A stretch of 64,000 nt of DNA from Marinisporobacter sp. (GCA_025210525.1 JAOARP010000053.1:186001-250000), one strand, 5' to 3'; positions 31,868 to 40,696 are shown, numbered from the stretch's first letter. Translations and numbers: made by a program. The notes: generated from the letters alone by a model not told the origin.

Positions 31868-32108
31868 AAAATAAAGGGTCTTCTCATCCTAAGGACGAGA
31901 AAACCCGTGGTACCACCTTAATTCGCATAAAGCCTTAAGCCACGATAACGAGTGGGAACCGTCGAAGTTTTTTTCTTCGAAACTCCAGCGTGTAATTGGT
32001 CTTACTATGTACTATAGACTTTTCACCAGCCAGTCTATTCTCTGAGATTGTAACCATAGTAGACTACTAAGAGCCTTCAGTGTTTTTTCCTATAAAACTA
32101 TTCTATCC
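31868..32108 (-). promoter_or_regulatory. T-box leader of tyrS (tRNA-Tyr responsive)
   Basis: Minus-strand leader of about 240 bases. The conserved T-box AAGGTGGTACCACGGG lies at about 31904-31919. The terminator helix follows at 31876-31904 with a T run. In Stem I, a TAC triplet at 31994-31992 (context CAATTACACG) is positioned as specifier codon, matching Tyr. The AGTA and GGTGAA elements of Stem I are visible. Antitermination on uncharged tRNA-Tyr is the established mechanism of this family. Confidence 0.93.
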
Positions 32109-32110
32109 CA

Positions 32111-32139
32111 TATTAACATAAGTATGTATAGGGTGACAA
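32111..32139 (-). promoter_or_regulatory. tyrS promoter
   Basis: On the minus strand TTGTCA (32139-32134) and TTAATA (32116-32111), spacer 17, just before the T-box leader. Confidence 0.6.
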
Positions 32140-32190
32140 GATAGTAAAAATATTTTTATGACAAGGATTAAAAAAATAAATTTTATTGCA

Positions 32191-32219
32191 TTGACAATCT
32201 ACTATAAAACTGCTACTAT
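32191..32219 (+). promoter_or_regulatory. queT promoter
   Basis: TTGACA (32191-32196) and TACTAT (32214-32219), spacer 17, giving a start about 20 bases before the riboswitch. Confidence 0.72.
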
Positions 32220-32244
32220 GAAAGTTGTCTTTTAAGACATTATA

Positions 32245-32287
32245 CGTCAGTTCGCAATATCCTGACAATAAACAAAACTACGGAGGG
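32245..32287 (+). promoter_or_regulatory. preQ1 class I riboswitch
   Basis: P1 stem GTCAG (32246-32250) with CTGAC (32262-32266); loop TTCGCAATATC; A-rich tail AATAAACAAAACTA; then CGGAGG. This is the small class I preQ1 pseudoknot aptamer, close to the Thermoanaerobacter example. The 3' strand of the pseudoknot overlaps the GGAGGG ribosome site, so ligand binding should block translation of queT. Confidence 0.88.
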
Positions 32288-32293
32288 TGAAAA

Positions 32294-32758
32294 ATGAAAA
32301 AAACAAATTATTTAGTGCAGGCAGCGCTTATTGGGGCTATCTATGTTGTGTTTACCATTTTATTTGCACCATATAGCTATGGGCCTATTCAGGTAAGAAT
32401 ATCAGAAGCCTTAACAGTTCTGCCAATGTTTACTCCTGCTGCTATTCCAGGATTATATGTAGGATGTATTGTAGCAAACATCTATGGTGGTGGGGGAATG
32501 ATTGATATTGTATTTGGAAGTTTGGCGACACTTATTGCAGCATATTTATCGTATAAGATGCCGAAGAAATGGTTAGTGCCTATGCCACCTGTTGTGGTAA
32601 ATGGAATCATTGTAGGATTTATTTTAAACTATATCTATGATGCACCATTACTTATTACAATGGGGTGGGTAACAGTAGGTCAATTGATTGCATGCTATGG
32701 ATTAGGATATCCATTGATTGTAACGTTGGAAAAATATAAGAACAAGATTTTCAAATAA
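32294..32758 (+). CDS. queT: QueT family queuosine-precursor transporter (ECF S component)
   Basis: 154 residues, five to six membrane segments. QueT signatures: AALIGAIYVVFTILFAPYSYG, IQVRISEALTVLPMFTPAAI (the RxSE motif), and GLYVGCIVANIYGG. Predicted substrate-binding subunit of an energy-coupling-factor transporter for preQ1 or a related deazapurine. The preQ1 riboswitch in front supports the assignment directly. The shared ECF ATPase/T genes are not in the window. Confidence 0.93.
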   Translation: MKKTNYLVQAALIGAIYVVFTILFAPYSYGPIQVRISEALTVLPMFTPAAIPGLYVGCIVANIYGGGGMIDIVFGSLATLIAAYLSYKMPKKWLVPMPPVVVNGIIVGFILNYIYDAPLLITMGWVTVGQLIACYGLGYPLIVTLEKYKNKIFK

Positions 32759-32760
32759 AA

Positions 32761-32797
32761 AATGCTAATATCTCATTGAGATATTAGCATTTTTTTA
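32761..32797. terminator. Bidirectional terminator between queT and exchanger gene
   Basis: 15-bp perfect stem AATGCTAATATCTCA/TGAGATATTAGCATT with a single-base gap, T-rich on one side and A-rich on the other. Confidence 0.9.
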
Positions 32798-33865
32798 TCC
32801 AAGTAAATTGAGTGGAATCAAACCTATTGAAACTCCTAATACATATAAAATAAATAAGCCATAAACAACTGCCATAAGTGGTGCGTCCTTTTTACTTACA
32901 CCATCCTTCTTAAGAAGTAAGGATGCTGTTGTAATCATAGATAATAAAAGGAACGCAAAGATGATAATATTATCACCAAAGCTTACTGGAATTTCTTTTC
33001 CTGCAATCAACATAGGTATACCTAAGCATATACAAATATCGAATATATTTGATCCTACAGCGTTAGATACAGCTCCATCAGCATCACCCATTTTAGCAGA
33101 CTTTACAGATAATAGGGTATCTGGAATAGATGTACAAGCAGCTAAGATGATTACAGAAACAAGCATTGTTGGGATATTTAATGTAGTAGAAATCACTAAA
33201 GCAGATTTTACAATAGCATCACAGCTCACCCATAAAAGTGCAATAGTAATAGCTATTACACCAAATATTTTGGAGTAAGGCATATCGATAAAATCCTCAT
33301 CTTCTCCTTCGTCTTCAAGCTCTTTTTGAAGTTCTGCAGTAGAACCAATTTGTTCTCCAAGGGTAAGATTTTCTCTATATTTCTTTGTTTGAAAATATAA
33401 AGTTAAAATATATCCTATATAGATACAGATTAAAATTATTCCTGCAATAGGTGAAAACTTACCAGTATAAGTTGTAACTACTAAAGTAAGAATACTGATG
33501 GTATAAAAGATCATATCTCGATATACACCAGAGCGATCAGCTTTTAACTTATCTGTTCCTTTATAGGCAAAAATAGAAAGCATTGGAATCAATAGAACAT
33601 TAAAAATTCCTGAACCAGCAATGGTAGGAACACCTACATCTGCAAATTCTTTATATACGAGTACAGCAACCATAGCTGTTGAAAACTCTGGAAAAGATGA
33701 AGCAACAGCATCAAAGGTTGCACCTCTTACAGAGTTTGGAATATTTAATTTTAATCCTAATACGTGTAAAACATCTCCTAATTTATCTGATGCTTGATTG
33801 ATTACCCATGCAGCAGCAAAGAGCATGATAATAGCAATCCATATATTACTAATCCAATCGAACAA
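32795..33865 (-). CDS. CaCA family sodium/calcium (cation) exchanger
   Basis: 356 residues, ten to eleven membrane segments in two inverted halves. Alpha-1 repeat: RGATFDAVASSFPEFSTA then IAGSGIFNVLLIP; alpha-2 repeat: ACTSIPDTLLSVKSA then AVSNAVGSNIFDICICLG. The middle cytoplasmic loop carries an acidic stretch (LEDEGEDEDFID, about 180-192) that could sense Ca2+. Glu in ASSFPE is the expected ion ligand; the second half has Asp (TSIPD) where many exchangers have Glu, a known variant of this branch. Start: TTG at 33865, eight bases after AGGAGGG; no ATG is nearer. Confidence 0.9.
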   Translation of the reverse strand: MFDWISNIWIAIIMLFAAAWVINQASDKLGDVLHVLGLKLNIPNSVRGATFDAVASSFPEFSTAMVAVLVYKEFADVGVPTIAGSGIFNVLLIPMLSIFAYKGTDKLKADRSGVYRDMIFYTISILTLVVTTYTGKFSPIAGIILICIYIGYILTLYFQTKKYRENLTLGEQIGSTAELQKELEDEGEDEDFIDMPYSKIFGVIAITIALLWVSCDAIVKSALVISTTLNIPTMLVSVIILAACTSIPDTLLSVKSAKMGDADGAVSNAVGSNIFDICICLGIPMLIAGKEIPVSFGDNIIIFAFLLLSMITTASLLLKKDGVSKKDAPLMAVVYGLFILYVLGVSIGLIPLNLLG

Positions 33866-34225
33866 TGAAAATCCCTCCTTAAAGTAACTTTTAACTTTTT
33901 AAACTCATACTATACATTTTATCAGTTTATAGAATCTTTCACAATAGAATATTTATAGGCAACAAGATTTTGGTAGAATATCTCGGTAATTACAAAAAAA
34001 GTATTTAAGAGACGTTTTAAAAATCATTTTTAGGGTATTATAAGAACAATGAAAAAGCAAATTACAACAAAAAAAGCAGGAAAAGAATTAAAGCTTTTGA
34101 CCTTATATGTACATAGGCTTGTTAATAGTAGAAATAGAGTTATAAAGGAAAAGGTACTAAGATTACATTTACTATAATGTTAGAAAAAATTGAATAGACT
34201 TATTAAAAGATCAAACTATTAGGGG
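33866..34225. other. Intergenic region upstream of the partner-switch genes
   Basis: 360 bases. It contains the sigma-B-like boxes listed separately and a 42-codon frame at 34049-34177 without a ribosome site. Apart from these I see nothing I can support. Confidence 0.4.
34014..34038 (+). promoter_or_regulatory. Sigma-B/F-like promoter candidate
   Basis: GTTTTA (34014-34019), 13 bases, GGGTAT (34033-34038). The general-stress sigma-B consensus is GTTTAA, 12-14 bases, GGGTAT. It would drive the anti-sigma-like and STAS genes with a leader of about 180 bases. Confidence 0.45.
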
Positions 34226-34665
34226 GTGAGCTACATTATTATTTATAGAGATCAGTTTCAATCAACCTTTGAAGAAGTTGAAGAGCATGCACAAAAAATC
34301 AATCAGCTAATTTCAAATGGAAAGATTCAACTAGATGAAGGCAATATCTTTTTAATAGATTATATTGTAAGAGAATTATTTAATAATGCAGTAGAACATG
34401 GCAATAAATTCATAAAAAAAAACTTGTAAAGTATGGATTAACTTACTCTAAAGAAAAATTTTATATAGAAGTAAAGGATGAAGGAAATGGTATTTTATTC
34501 GATTTAGATCAGAACTTTAATGAAGAAGATATTTTAAGAGAAAGAAAAAGAGGATTAAAATCTTTATTAAATCTTGGTGTAAAGATAAAAATAACGAAAG
34601 ATGGTATTCAAGCGAGCCTGAACATTCAGAATGATTATGGATTGATCAAGAAGGAGAGTGAACAA
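34226..34665 (+). CDS. RsbW-like HATPase (anti-sigma kinase type), interrupted by a frameshift at A9
   Basis: Serine-kinase/anti-sigma type ATPase split between two frames. Frame one (34226-34429) carries the N-box ELFNNAVEHGN, then runs into nine A (34414-34422) and stops at TAA 34427. A -1 shift at the A run (A AAA AAC heptamer) opens a frame with the ATP-lid motif DEGNGILFD and RGLKSLLNLG. Neither half alone can bind ATP. The shifted frame has no stop before the STAS gene and reads on into it. Either slippage makes the product, or the tract is a mutation. The GTG start at 34226 abuts AGGGG; ATT at 34235 would have better spacing, so the start is uncertain. Confidence 0.7.
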
Positions 34666-34974
34666 ATGGATATATTCTTAAAAGATAATATCTTTATTTT
34701 TAAAATAAAAACCGATCTAACTGCTACAACTATAAAGGGTTTACTTATCAATATAAAAAATCAAATAGATGAGTATAAGGAATATGAAGGAATAGAAATA
34801 AATTTAGAAGAAGTAAAAAGTATAGATTCTATGGGTATAACCTTTCTTATTGGAATATATAAGATTGTAAATAAGGAAAATAAAAAATTTAAATTAACTG
34901 GTGTATCCGAGGCTATGTTAAAGCTATTTAAAACAATGAAGCTTCATGAAATAGTTGAAATAGAAAAAGCGTAG
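34666..34974 (+). CDS. STAS-domain anti-sigma factor antagonist (RsbV/SpoIIAA-like)
   Basis: 102 residues. A single STAS domain: alternating strands and helices, with the phosphorylation loop at EVKSIDSMGITFLIG, where the Ser after Asp is the equivalent of SpoIIAA Ser58. Such proteins bind the kinase when unphosphorylated and release its target. ATG at 34666 has AAGGAG nine bases upstream, so independent translation is possible, although the frame is also open upstream into the frameshifted ATPase (in-frame LIKKESEQMDIFLK). No sigma-factor gene follows, so the output of the switch is unknown. Confidence 0.85.
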   Translation: MDIFLKDNIFIFKIKTDLTATTIKGLLINIKNQIDEYKEYEGIEINLEEVKSIDSMGITFLIGIYKIVNKENKKFKLTGVSEAMLKLFKTMKLHEIVEIEKA

Positions 34975-34989
34975 GTGGTGATATGATTG

Positions 34990-35187
34990 GTGAAAAATGA
35001 AGAATTCATTTAGGGCTTTATTGATGAAGCTAAAATCCATAATGATTACAAATATTATAACATTTGCTGGGAAAATAAAAGGAAGATTTATATTAGATAT
35101 AGAACTAGTATGAGCAGAAATTTTTTTAATATGAAGTACAATACAATCCTATTGTTTAAGTATGAATACGAATGTTGGCATAATTAA
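34990..35187 (+). pseudogene. Possible decayed small ORF with one in-frame TAG
   Basis: GTG at 34990 opens a 65-codon frame broken only by TAG at 35011. The 58 codons after it are free of stops, which is unlikely by chance at this AT content. The product (NDYKYYNICWENKRKIYIRY in the middle) matches nothing I recognise. Low confidence. Confidence 0.3.
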
Positions 35188-35202
35188 TGTCAATATTCGT
35201 AT
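35166..35202 (+). promoter_or_regulatory. Long hairpin upstream of REC-PP2C gene
   Basis: 16-bp stem with two G-U pairs (ATACGAATGTTGGCAT with ATGTCAATATTCGTAT), five-base loop, ending 21 bases before the start codon. No T run, so not a standard terminator. It may protect or control the mRNA. Confidence 0.5.
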
Positions 35203-35223
35203 GGAAAATTGAGAGGGATGATT

Positions 35224-36369
35224 ATGGAAAAAAATATTTTAATTGTTGATGATACACAGATGAATAGAAAACTTTTAAAAGAAGTAATAGAAAAAAGTAT
35301 AGAAAATGTGAAGGTGTTAGAAGCAGAAGATGGATTTGCAGCATTAGAAATATTAGATGAAAATGAAATAAATGTTGTGATTTTAGATATTATGATGCCT
35401 CAAAAAGATGGTATTGAGGTCTTACAAGACATAAAAAAGAAGGACCGGTTCAAGGATATACCAGTGATTATGTGGTCAGCAATTAATACCATAGATAGTG
35501 TAGAAAAAGCATTAAAATTAGGTGCTTTAGATTATTTTACGAAGCCTCTATCTCCAAATGATATGAAAGTAGCTCTACCTCTGAAAATAATGAATGCTAT
35601 AGATTATTATGAACAAAAGCTTAAGTTAATAGAGTATAATGAACATATTAAATCAGAGATGGAATTAGCTCAAAATCTTCAAAAATCATTAATTGTAGAA
35701 GAAGCAGATTTTGAAAATGTCAGTATATATGGGAAATATATTCCTACTGAAGAAATTGGAGGAGATTTTTTCTCGGCTAAGGACGTAAATGGAAATACTT
35801 GGTTTATCATAGCGGACGTATCAGGTCATGGAGTAGCATCTGCTATGCTTTCTACTATGATTAGTGTTGTTTATGATATGAGTATACAGACATATAATAA
35901 ACCGAATATAGTATTAAGACAAATTAATAAGCTCCTCTACAAAACCTTTGAAGGGTATAGAAATAGCTTAGCTTCTGCTGTTGTAGGATTGATAAAAGAG
36001 AATCAAGTATATATATCTAGCGCAGGACATCCACCAGTTATAATTTACAAAAAAGATGAAGATGAGATTGATCAAATATCTATAGATGGTTTCTTACTTG
36101 GCGTAATGGAAGATGCTAATTTTGATGTTATTCAATATGACCTCAAAAAAGGAGATGTTTTGTTTCTTTATACAGATGGATTGTTTGATAATGGATTAGG
36201 AATTGAATTTTTTAAAGCTGAAAATGTAACAGCATATTGTCATTTAAATAAAACGGATATTAACTATGATATAAAAAGATATGTAGATCATATGGTTGAC
36301 TTTTTCAAAAATAAGGGAACAAAAGGATTTATAGATGATGTAGCAGTGCTTAGTATATTAAAAAAATGA
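35224..36369 (+). CDS. Response regulator with PP2C/SpoIIE-type phosphatase output (RsbU/RssB-like)
   Basis: 381 residues. Receiver domain 1-120 with Asp9/Asp10, phosphoacceptor Asp55 (VVILDIMMP), Ser85 and Lys107 (FTKP). A helical linker (SEMELAQNLQKSLI) leads to a PPM phosphatase domain with metal-binding motifs EIGGDFFSA, ADVSGHGVASAML, SSAGHPP, LYTDGLFD and DDVAVL. It should dephosphorylate a STAS protein, presumably the one 250 bases upstream, when a histidine kinase or CheA phosphorylates it. Start: ATG at 35224, six bases after GAGAGGG. No partner histidine kinase lies in the window; a chemoreceptor follows. Confidence 0.92.
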   Translation: MEKNILIVDDTQMNRKLLKEVIEKSIENVKVLEAEDGFAALEILDENEINVVILDIMMPQKDGIEVLQDIKKKDRFKDIPVIMWSAINTIDSVEKALKLGALDYFTKPLSPNDMKVALPLKIMNAIDYYEQKLKLIEYNEHIKSEMELAQNLQKSLIVEEADFENVSIYGKYIPTEEIGGDFFSAKDVNGNTWFIIADVSGHGVASAMLSTMISVVYDMSIQTYNKPNIVLRQINKLLYKTFEGYRNSLASAVVGLIKENQVYISSAGHPPVIIYKKDEDEIDQISIDGFLLGVMEDANFDVIQYDLKKGDVLFLYTDGLFDNGLGIEFFKAENVTAYCHLNKTDINYDIKRYVDHMVDFFKNKGTKGFIDDVAVLSILKK

Positions 36370-36378
36370 AAAGAGAAA

Positions 36379-36433
36379 AGCTTCTTATACTTTGATTGGG
36401 AAAATTTATCATAGCATAAGGAGCTATTTTTTT
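36379..36433 (+). terminator. Terminator after REC-PP2C gene
   Basis: AGCTTCTTAT pairs with ATAAGGAGCT (one wobble) across a 27-base loop, then a seven-T run. Moderate. Confidence 0.55.
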
Positions 36434-36651
36434 GTAAATTTACTTGAGGCACAGATGTTTGTTAAATATAGTAATATTTCATTAATGTTCTATAACTAGA
36501 AGGAAATTACAATGAATATGTCGAAAGTTCTCTAAATAATAGAATAAAATATACTAGGTGAGTATTGTATGCTTTTAAGTTTTTACAAACACCTAAATAG
36601 ATAGTTCTATAGTCAATATATTTTGTAAAAGAAATGAGAAGGGGTGCAAGT

Positions 36652-38451
36652 ATGCAAGGGAAAAATGATGTAAACTTAAAAAAGACAAAAAAGAGAGAAC
36701 CGAGAAAGTTGTTTAATAAGCTAAAAAGGAAGAAGAAAGAAAAAGTACATATAGGAACCTGGAATAATTTAAGGATTGGGTACAAATATGGAGTGGTTTT
36801 AGGAATCGTATTCGTTTTTTTTGTTGTTTCTGCAGGAATAACTATCCAAGCATTACTTAATATAAACGAAAATATAAAGAAAATTGAAACTACTGATCAA
36901 CGAGCTATTATGATTACAGAAATGGGGTCATTATTTCGAGAAAAAGACGTACAAATTGGAGAGTTTGTTTTTTATGGATCTGATAATTATCTTAACGACT
37001 ATGAAAAAACTAGAGTAGCTTTTGATGAATTGCTAGATGAAATCAAACCAACAATTCAGACAAAAGACTCAAAGGGATTGTATAATTTTATTATTCAAAA
37101 GAATAAAAAAGTACATGCTATTGTACAAAAAGAAATTATTCCAGCAGTAAAACTTAAAGATCGTAAAAAATTAATGAGTGCAAAGATAAGCACTGCGAGT
37201 TATAGAAAAAGCACAGTAGCATTACTTGAGAGAATAAAAGAAGAAATAGAAAAAGATCGTCAAGTAGCAATTGAACAGGCTCATGAGAATATGAAAAGAG
37301 CCATAAAAATACTTGTGATTACAGGGATCTGTGTTGTTTTATTTAGTATTAGTGTTATGATTATAATCAGCAAAAAAATAAGAGAGCAATTAAATAAGGT
37401 TATTCAAATTACCAATAAAGCAGCACAAGGAGATCTTACAATAGAGTCTCTTGAATATAAAGGGAAAGATGAAGTAGGTCAATTATCAGCTTCTATTAAC
37501 CAAATGGTGAATAATCTTAGAGGAATGATGAATGAAGTATTACATGTATCGGGAGAGGCAAATAAACAAACAGATGCGCTTATGAATATTGCAAAGGAAG
37601 TAAGAAGAGGTAGTGAACAAATTGCGGCTACCATGCAGCAAATGGCAGTAGGTGCAGAAGAACAAGCAAATTCTTCTACAGAAATTGCCCATGCTATTAA
37701 TAACTTAAGTAAATTAATAGAAGAGACAAATATTAAAGGCGAAGAACTTAAAAATAGCTCTGAAGAAGTATTATCAGTAGCGGATGTTGGAAATCAACAA
37801 TTATTAATGTCTGTAGATCAAATGGATGTAATCAATCATATGGTAAAAGATTCTGTGGGTAAGATAAAAAGATTAGATCAAAAGACTCAAAATATTTCTC
37901 AATTAATTAAGGTAATCAATGATATTTCAGAGCAGACAAATCTACTTGCATTAAATGCAGCTATAGAAGCTGCTAGAGCAGGGGAAGCAGGGAGAGGGTT
38001 TGCAGTTGTATCTGAGGAAATTAGAAAGCTTGCTGAGGAAGTTAAAAATTCAGCTTCTGAAATAAGAGAAATTGTAGAAGATATTCAAAATGAATCTAAT
38101 AGTATGACAAAGTCTCTAGAGGGTGGATATAAACAAGTAGAGGATGGGACAGAAAAAATAAAGAATACAGAAGAAGTCTTTAATAAAATCAATGAAGAAG
38201 TTAGAAATATGGTAGAAAAAATTCAGCATGTATCAGAAAATCTAGAAAAGGTAGCTTGTCATAGTGGAGAAATAGGTTCTTCTGTAGAACAGGTTGCAGC
38301 TATAGCAGAAGAAAACTCAGCATCTATTGAAGAGACTGCTAACCTTGCACAAAAGGAAAATGATGCAATGGAAAGAATGAAGGAAGAAAATGATAAAATG
38401 ATTACTTCTATGGAAAACTTTAAGATTTTAGTAGAACAATTTAAATTATAG
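36652..38451 (+). CDS. Methyl-accepting chemotaxis protein with basic N-terminal extension
   Basis: 599 residues. An unusual Lys/Arg-rich cytoplasmic N-terminus of about 40 residues precedes TM1 (about 46-68). Then a helical extracytoplasmic bundle of about 175 residues (4HB type), TM2 at about 220-242, HAMP, and a signalling domain with the intact tip [20 protein letters not shown] and [16 protein letters not shown]. Start: ATG at 36652, seven bases after AAGGGG. It follows the partner-switch module after a terminator; whether they share a signal is unknown. The ligand is unknown. Confidence 0.92.
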   Translation: MQGKNDVNLKKTKKREPRKLFNKLKRKKKEKVHIGTWNNLRIGYKYGVVLGIVFVFFVVSAGITIQALLNINENIKKIETTDQRAIMITEMGSLFREKDVQIGEFVFYGSDNYLNDYEKTRVAFDELLDEIKPTIQTKDSKGLYNFIIQKNKKVHAIVQKEIIPAVKLKDRKKLMSAKISTASYRKSTVALLERIKEEIEKDRQVAIEQAHENMKRAIKILVITGICVVLFSISVMIIISKKIREQLNKVIQITNKAAQGDLTIESLEYKGKDEVGQLSASINQMVNNLRGMMNEVLHVSGEANKQTDALMNIAKEVRRGSEQIAATMQQMAVGAEEQANSSTEIAHAINNLSKLIEETNIKGEELKNSSEEVLSVADVGNQQLLMSVDQMDVINHMVKDSVGKIKRLDQKTQNISQLIKVINDISEQTNLLALNAAIEAARAGEAGRGFAVVSEEIRKLAEEVKNSASEIREIVEDIQNESNSMTKSLEGGYKQVEDGTEKIKNTEEVFNKINEEVRNMVEKIQHVSENLEKVACHSGEIGSSVEQVAAIAEENSASIEETANLAQKENDAMERMKEENDKMITSMENFKILVEQFKL

Positions 38452-38571
38452 AGGTATATTTTTAGTGAATTTGAAAAATACTTCACAAATAGAAGGAATT
38501 TAACTAAAAATGAAGAATCCTTAATAAGGATAGGTAGCTAATGAAGAAGATAGAAAATAGGAGGTTTTAGC

Positions 38572-39150
38572 ATGGCAATTAGTTTACAAAAAGGACAAAA
38601 GGTAGATTTAACAAAAACAAATCCAGGTCTTACAAAAGTACTAGTAGGTTTAGGATGGGATGTAAACAAATATGACGGAGGACATGATTTTGATTTAGAT
38701 GCTGCTGCTTTCATGCTAGGAGAAAATGGAAAAGTTACAAGTGAAAAAGATTTTATCTTCTATAATAACTTAAAAGATGCAGCTGAGTCTGTAATGCATC
38801 TTGGAGACAATCTAACAGGTGAAGGGGACGGAGATGACGAACAAATAAAAATTGAATTAGGCAAAGTTCCTCAAAATGTACATAAAATTGATTTCACGGT
38901 TACTATTCACCAAGCTGCAGAGAGAAGTCAAAATTTTGGACAAGTATCTAATGCTTTTATTCGTATTGCAAATGAAGCTACTGGAGAAGAATTAATTCGA
39001 TATGATCTTGGAGAAGATTTTAGCATAGAAACAGCTGTTGTAGTAGGAGAATTATATCGTCATAATGGAGATTGGAAGTTTAATGCAGTAGGAAGTGGTT
39101 TCCAAGGAGGTCTAGGAGCCCTTTGTGGAAACTTTGGACTAAATGTATAA
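38572..39150 (+). CDS. TerD family stress protein, copy 1
   Basis: 192 residues, a single TerD domain, the usual length. Calcium-binding beta-sandwich protein of the tellurium-resistance/stress group. Signatures: [50 protein letters not shown] (Ca2+-binding Asp cluster, about 83-97), [18 protein letters not shown] and [11 protein letters not shown]. First gene of the Ter cluster, with its own terminator behind it. Confidence 0.95.
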   Translation: MAISLQKGQKVDLTKTNPGLTKVLVGLGWDVNKYDGGHDFDLDAAAFMLGENGKVTSEKDFIFYNNLKDAAESVMHLGDNLTGEGDGDDEQIKIELGKVPQNVHKIDFTVTIHQAAERSQNFGQVSNAFIRIANEATGEELIRYDLGEDFSIETAVVVGELYRHNGDWKFNAVGSGFQGGLGALCGNFGLNV

Positions 39151-39159
39151 TGCTTAATA

Positions 39160-39197
39160 AAAGGGAGAGCCCAAAATATCTGGCTCTGCCTTTTTTA
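39160..39197 (+). terminator. Terminator after TerD copy 1
   Basis: AAAGGGAGAGCC pairs with GGCTCTGCCTTT (one mismatch), then TTTTTT. Confidence 0.75.
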
Positions 39198-39272
39198 TAA
39201 CATTTAAGCATTAGAAAGTTTGAGCGGGTATACAAATTCATTTTCAAGAAATTATTTAAAAGGAGGGACAAG

Positions 39273-39953
39273 ATGGATTATAAAATATTATATCAAGAAG
39301 CATTTCCACTTATATCTATCAACTTACAAAAGGGTGAAATGGTTAAAGCAGAATCCGGTGCAATGGTATCTATGGCAAATACTATCGATGTAGAAGGTCG
39401 TGCAGAAGGCGGTATTATGAAAGGGCTAGGAAGAATGCTAGCAGGAGAGAAGTTTTTCTTTCAAACGCTTGTAGCAAGCCGTGGACCAGGAGAGGTATTG
39501 TTGGCACCATCTGCTCTTGGTGGTGTTGTAGATGTGGAGTTAGATGGTTCTTATGGTCTTTGTGTACAAAAAGATGGATTTTTAGCAGCAACACAAAATA
39601 TTGAAGTATCTACACAAATGCAGAATTTATCTAAGGGATTATTTTCAGGAGAAGGATTTTTTATTGTAAAAATAAATGGAAGAGGTACTGTATTCCTCAA
39701 TTCCCTTGGAGCAATCCATGCTATTAATATTCCTCAAGGAGAAGAGAGAATTATAGACAATAGTCATTTAGTGGCTTGGCCTGAATATATGCAATATACT
39801 ATTGAGAAAGCATCAAAGGGATGGATCTCAAGTTTTACTTCAGGAGAAGGATTAGTTTGTAGATTTAGAGGACCTGGAACTGTACTTATTCAAACTAGAA
39901 ATCCTGGTGGATTTGGCGAATGGATAAGACAATTTGTTCCATCTTCAAAATAG
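39273..39953 (+). CDS. AIM24 family (TIGR00266) protein
   Basis: 226 residues, soluble beta-rich protein. TIGR00266/AIM24 motifs: QKGEMVKAESGAMVSM, Gly-rich loop GGIMKGLGRMLAGEKFF, RGPGEVLLAPSALGG, FLNSLGAIH, and a C-terminal GLVCRFRGPGTVLIQTRNPG. The biochemical function is unknown; in bacteria such genes are often found beside terD genes, as here. AGGAGG seven bases before the ATG. Confidence 0.92.
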   Translation: MDYKILYQEAFPLISINLQKGEMVKAESGAMVSMANTIDVEGRAEGGIMKGLGRMLAGEKFFFQTLVASRGPGEVLLAPSALGGVVDVELDGSYGLCVQKDGFLAATQNIEVSTQMQNLSKGLFSGEGFFIVKINGRGTVFLNSLGAIHAINIPQGEERIIDNSHLVAWPEYMQYTIEKASKGWISSFTSGEGLVCRFRGPGTVLIQTRNPGGFGEWIRQFVPSSK

Positions 39954-39989
39954 TGAACAATTTTGAAGAAAAAAGGAAAAGGTTCTAGC

Positions 39990-40046
39990 AGGAATTTTTA
40001 AAAGAAGTTAGAATTAGTAATATTATGCGGAAAAATTCCTTTTCTT
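39990..40046 (+). terminator. Terminator after AIM24 gene
   Basis: AGGAATTTTT (39990-39999) pairs with AAAAATTCCT (40031-40040), followed by TTTCTT. Long loop, moderate strength. Confidence 0.55.
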
Positions 40047-40084
40047 GTTAGAAAAATAACCTTAATCATTAAGGAGGAGTAACC

Positions 40085-40696
40085 ATGGCAATTAATTTAC
40101 AAAAGGGGCAAAGAATTGATTTAACAAAATCAAATCCTGGACTTTCGAAAATTATGATAGGGCTAGGATGGGACCCAGTAGAGCAAAAAAACACAGGAGG
40201 ATTTTTATCAGGTCTTTTTGGAGGAGGAAAAGCTCCAGAGATCGACTGTGATGCATCTGTATTAATGTTAGATAATAATGGAAAACTTGCTAGAAAACAA
40301 GACCTTATCTACTTTGGAAACTTAAGAAGTACTTGTGGAAGTGTTGTTCACTCAGGAGATAACCTTACAGGTGGAGGAGCAGGAGATGATGAACAAATCT
40401 TTGTAACTCTTGGGATGGTGCCTAATAATATACAAAGAATGGTATTTGTTGTAAACATCTATGATTGCATAAGAAGAAAACAAGATTTTGGATTGATTAA
40501 AAATGCTTTCATTCGTGTAGTGAATGGTGGAGATATGAAAGAAATCATTAGATATAATTTATCAGATGAGTATGCAGGAAAAACAACGCTAATTGTAGGA
40601 GAAATTTATCGTCATAATGGAGACTGGAAGTTTGGTGCTATCGGTGAAGGAACAAATGATGCATCACTTAGTGAAATTGTAAAAAAATATGCATAA
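40085..40696 (+). CDS. TerD family protein, copy 2 (divergent)
   Basis: 203 residues. The TerD frame is clear ([58 protein letters not shown]), but it differs from copies 1 and 3. A Gly-rich insertion (TGGFLSGLFGGGKAPE) follows strand two, DFDLDA has become EIDCDA, and one Asp of the GDGDD cluster is Ala. Reduced calcium binding is therefore likely. TerD-like proteins with such changes often accompany canonical ones. It is 18 bases upstream of copy 3, in one operon. Confidence 0.9.
   Translation: MAINLQKGQRIDLTKSNPGLSKIMIGLGWDPVEQKNTGGFLSGLFGGGKAPEIDCDASVLMLDNNGKLARKQDLIYFGNLRSTCGSVVHSGDNLTGGGAGDDEQIFVTLGMVPNNIQRMVFVVNIYDCIRRKQDFGLIKNAFIRVVNGGDMKEIIRYNLSDEYAGKTTLIVGEIYRHNGDWKFGAIGEGTNDASLSEIVKKYA

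Noticed and set aside
34049-34177. 42-codon ORF between the exchanger and the kinase gene
   Set aside because: No ribosome site, no recognisable product, and it starts about where a transcript from the sigma-B-like promoter would begin.
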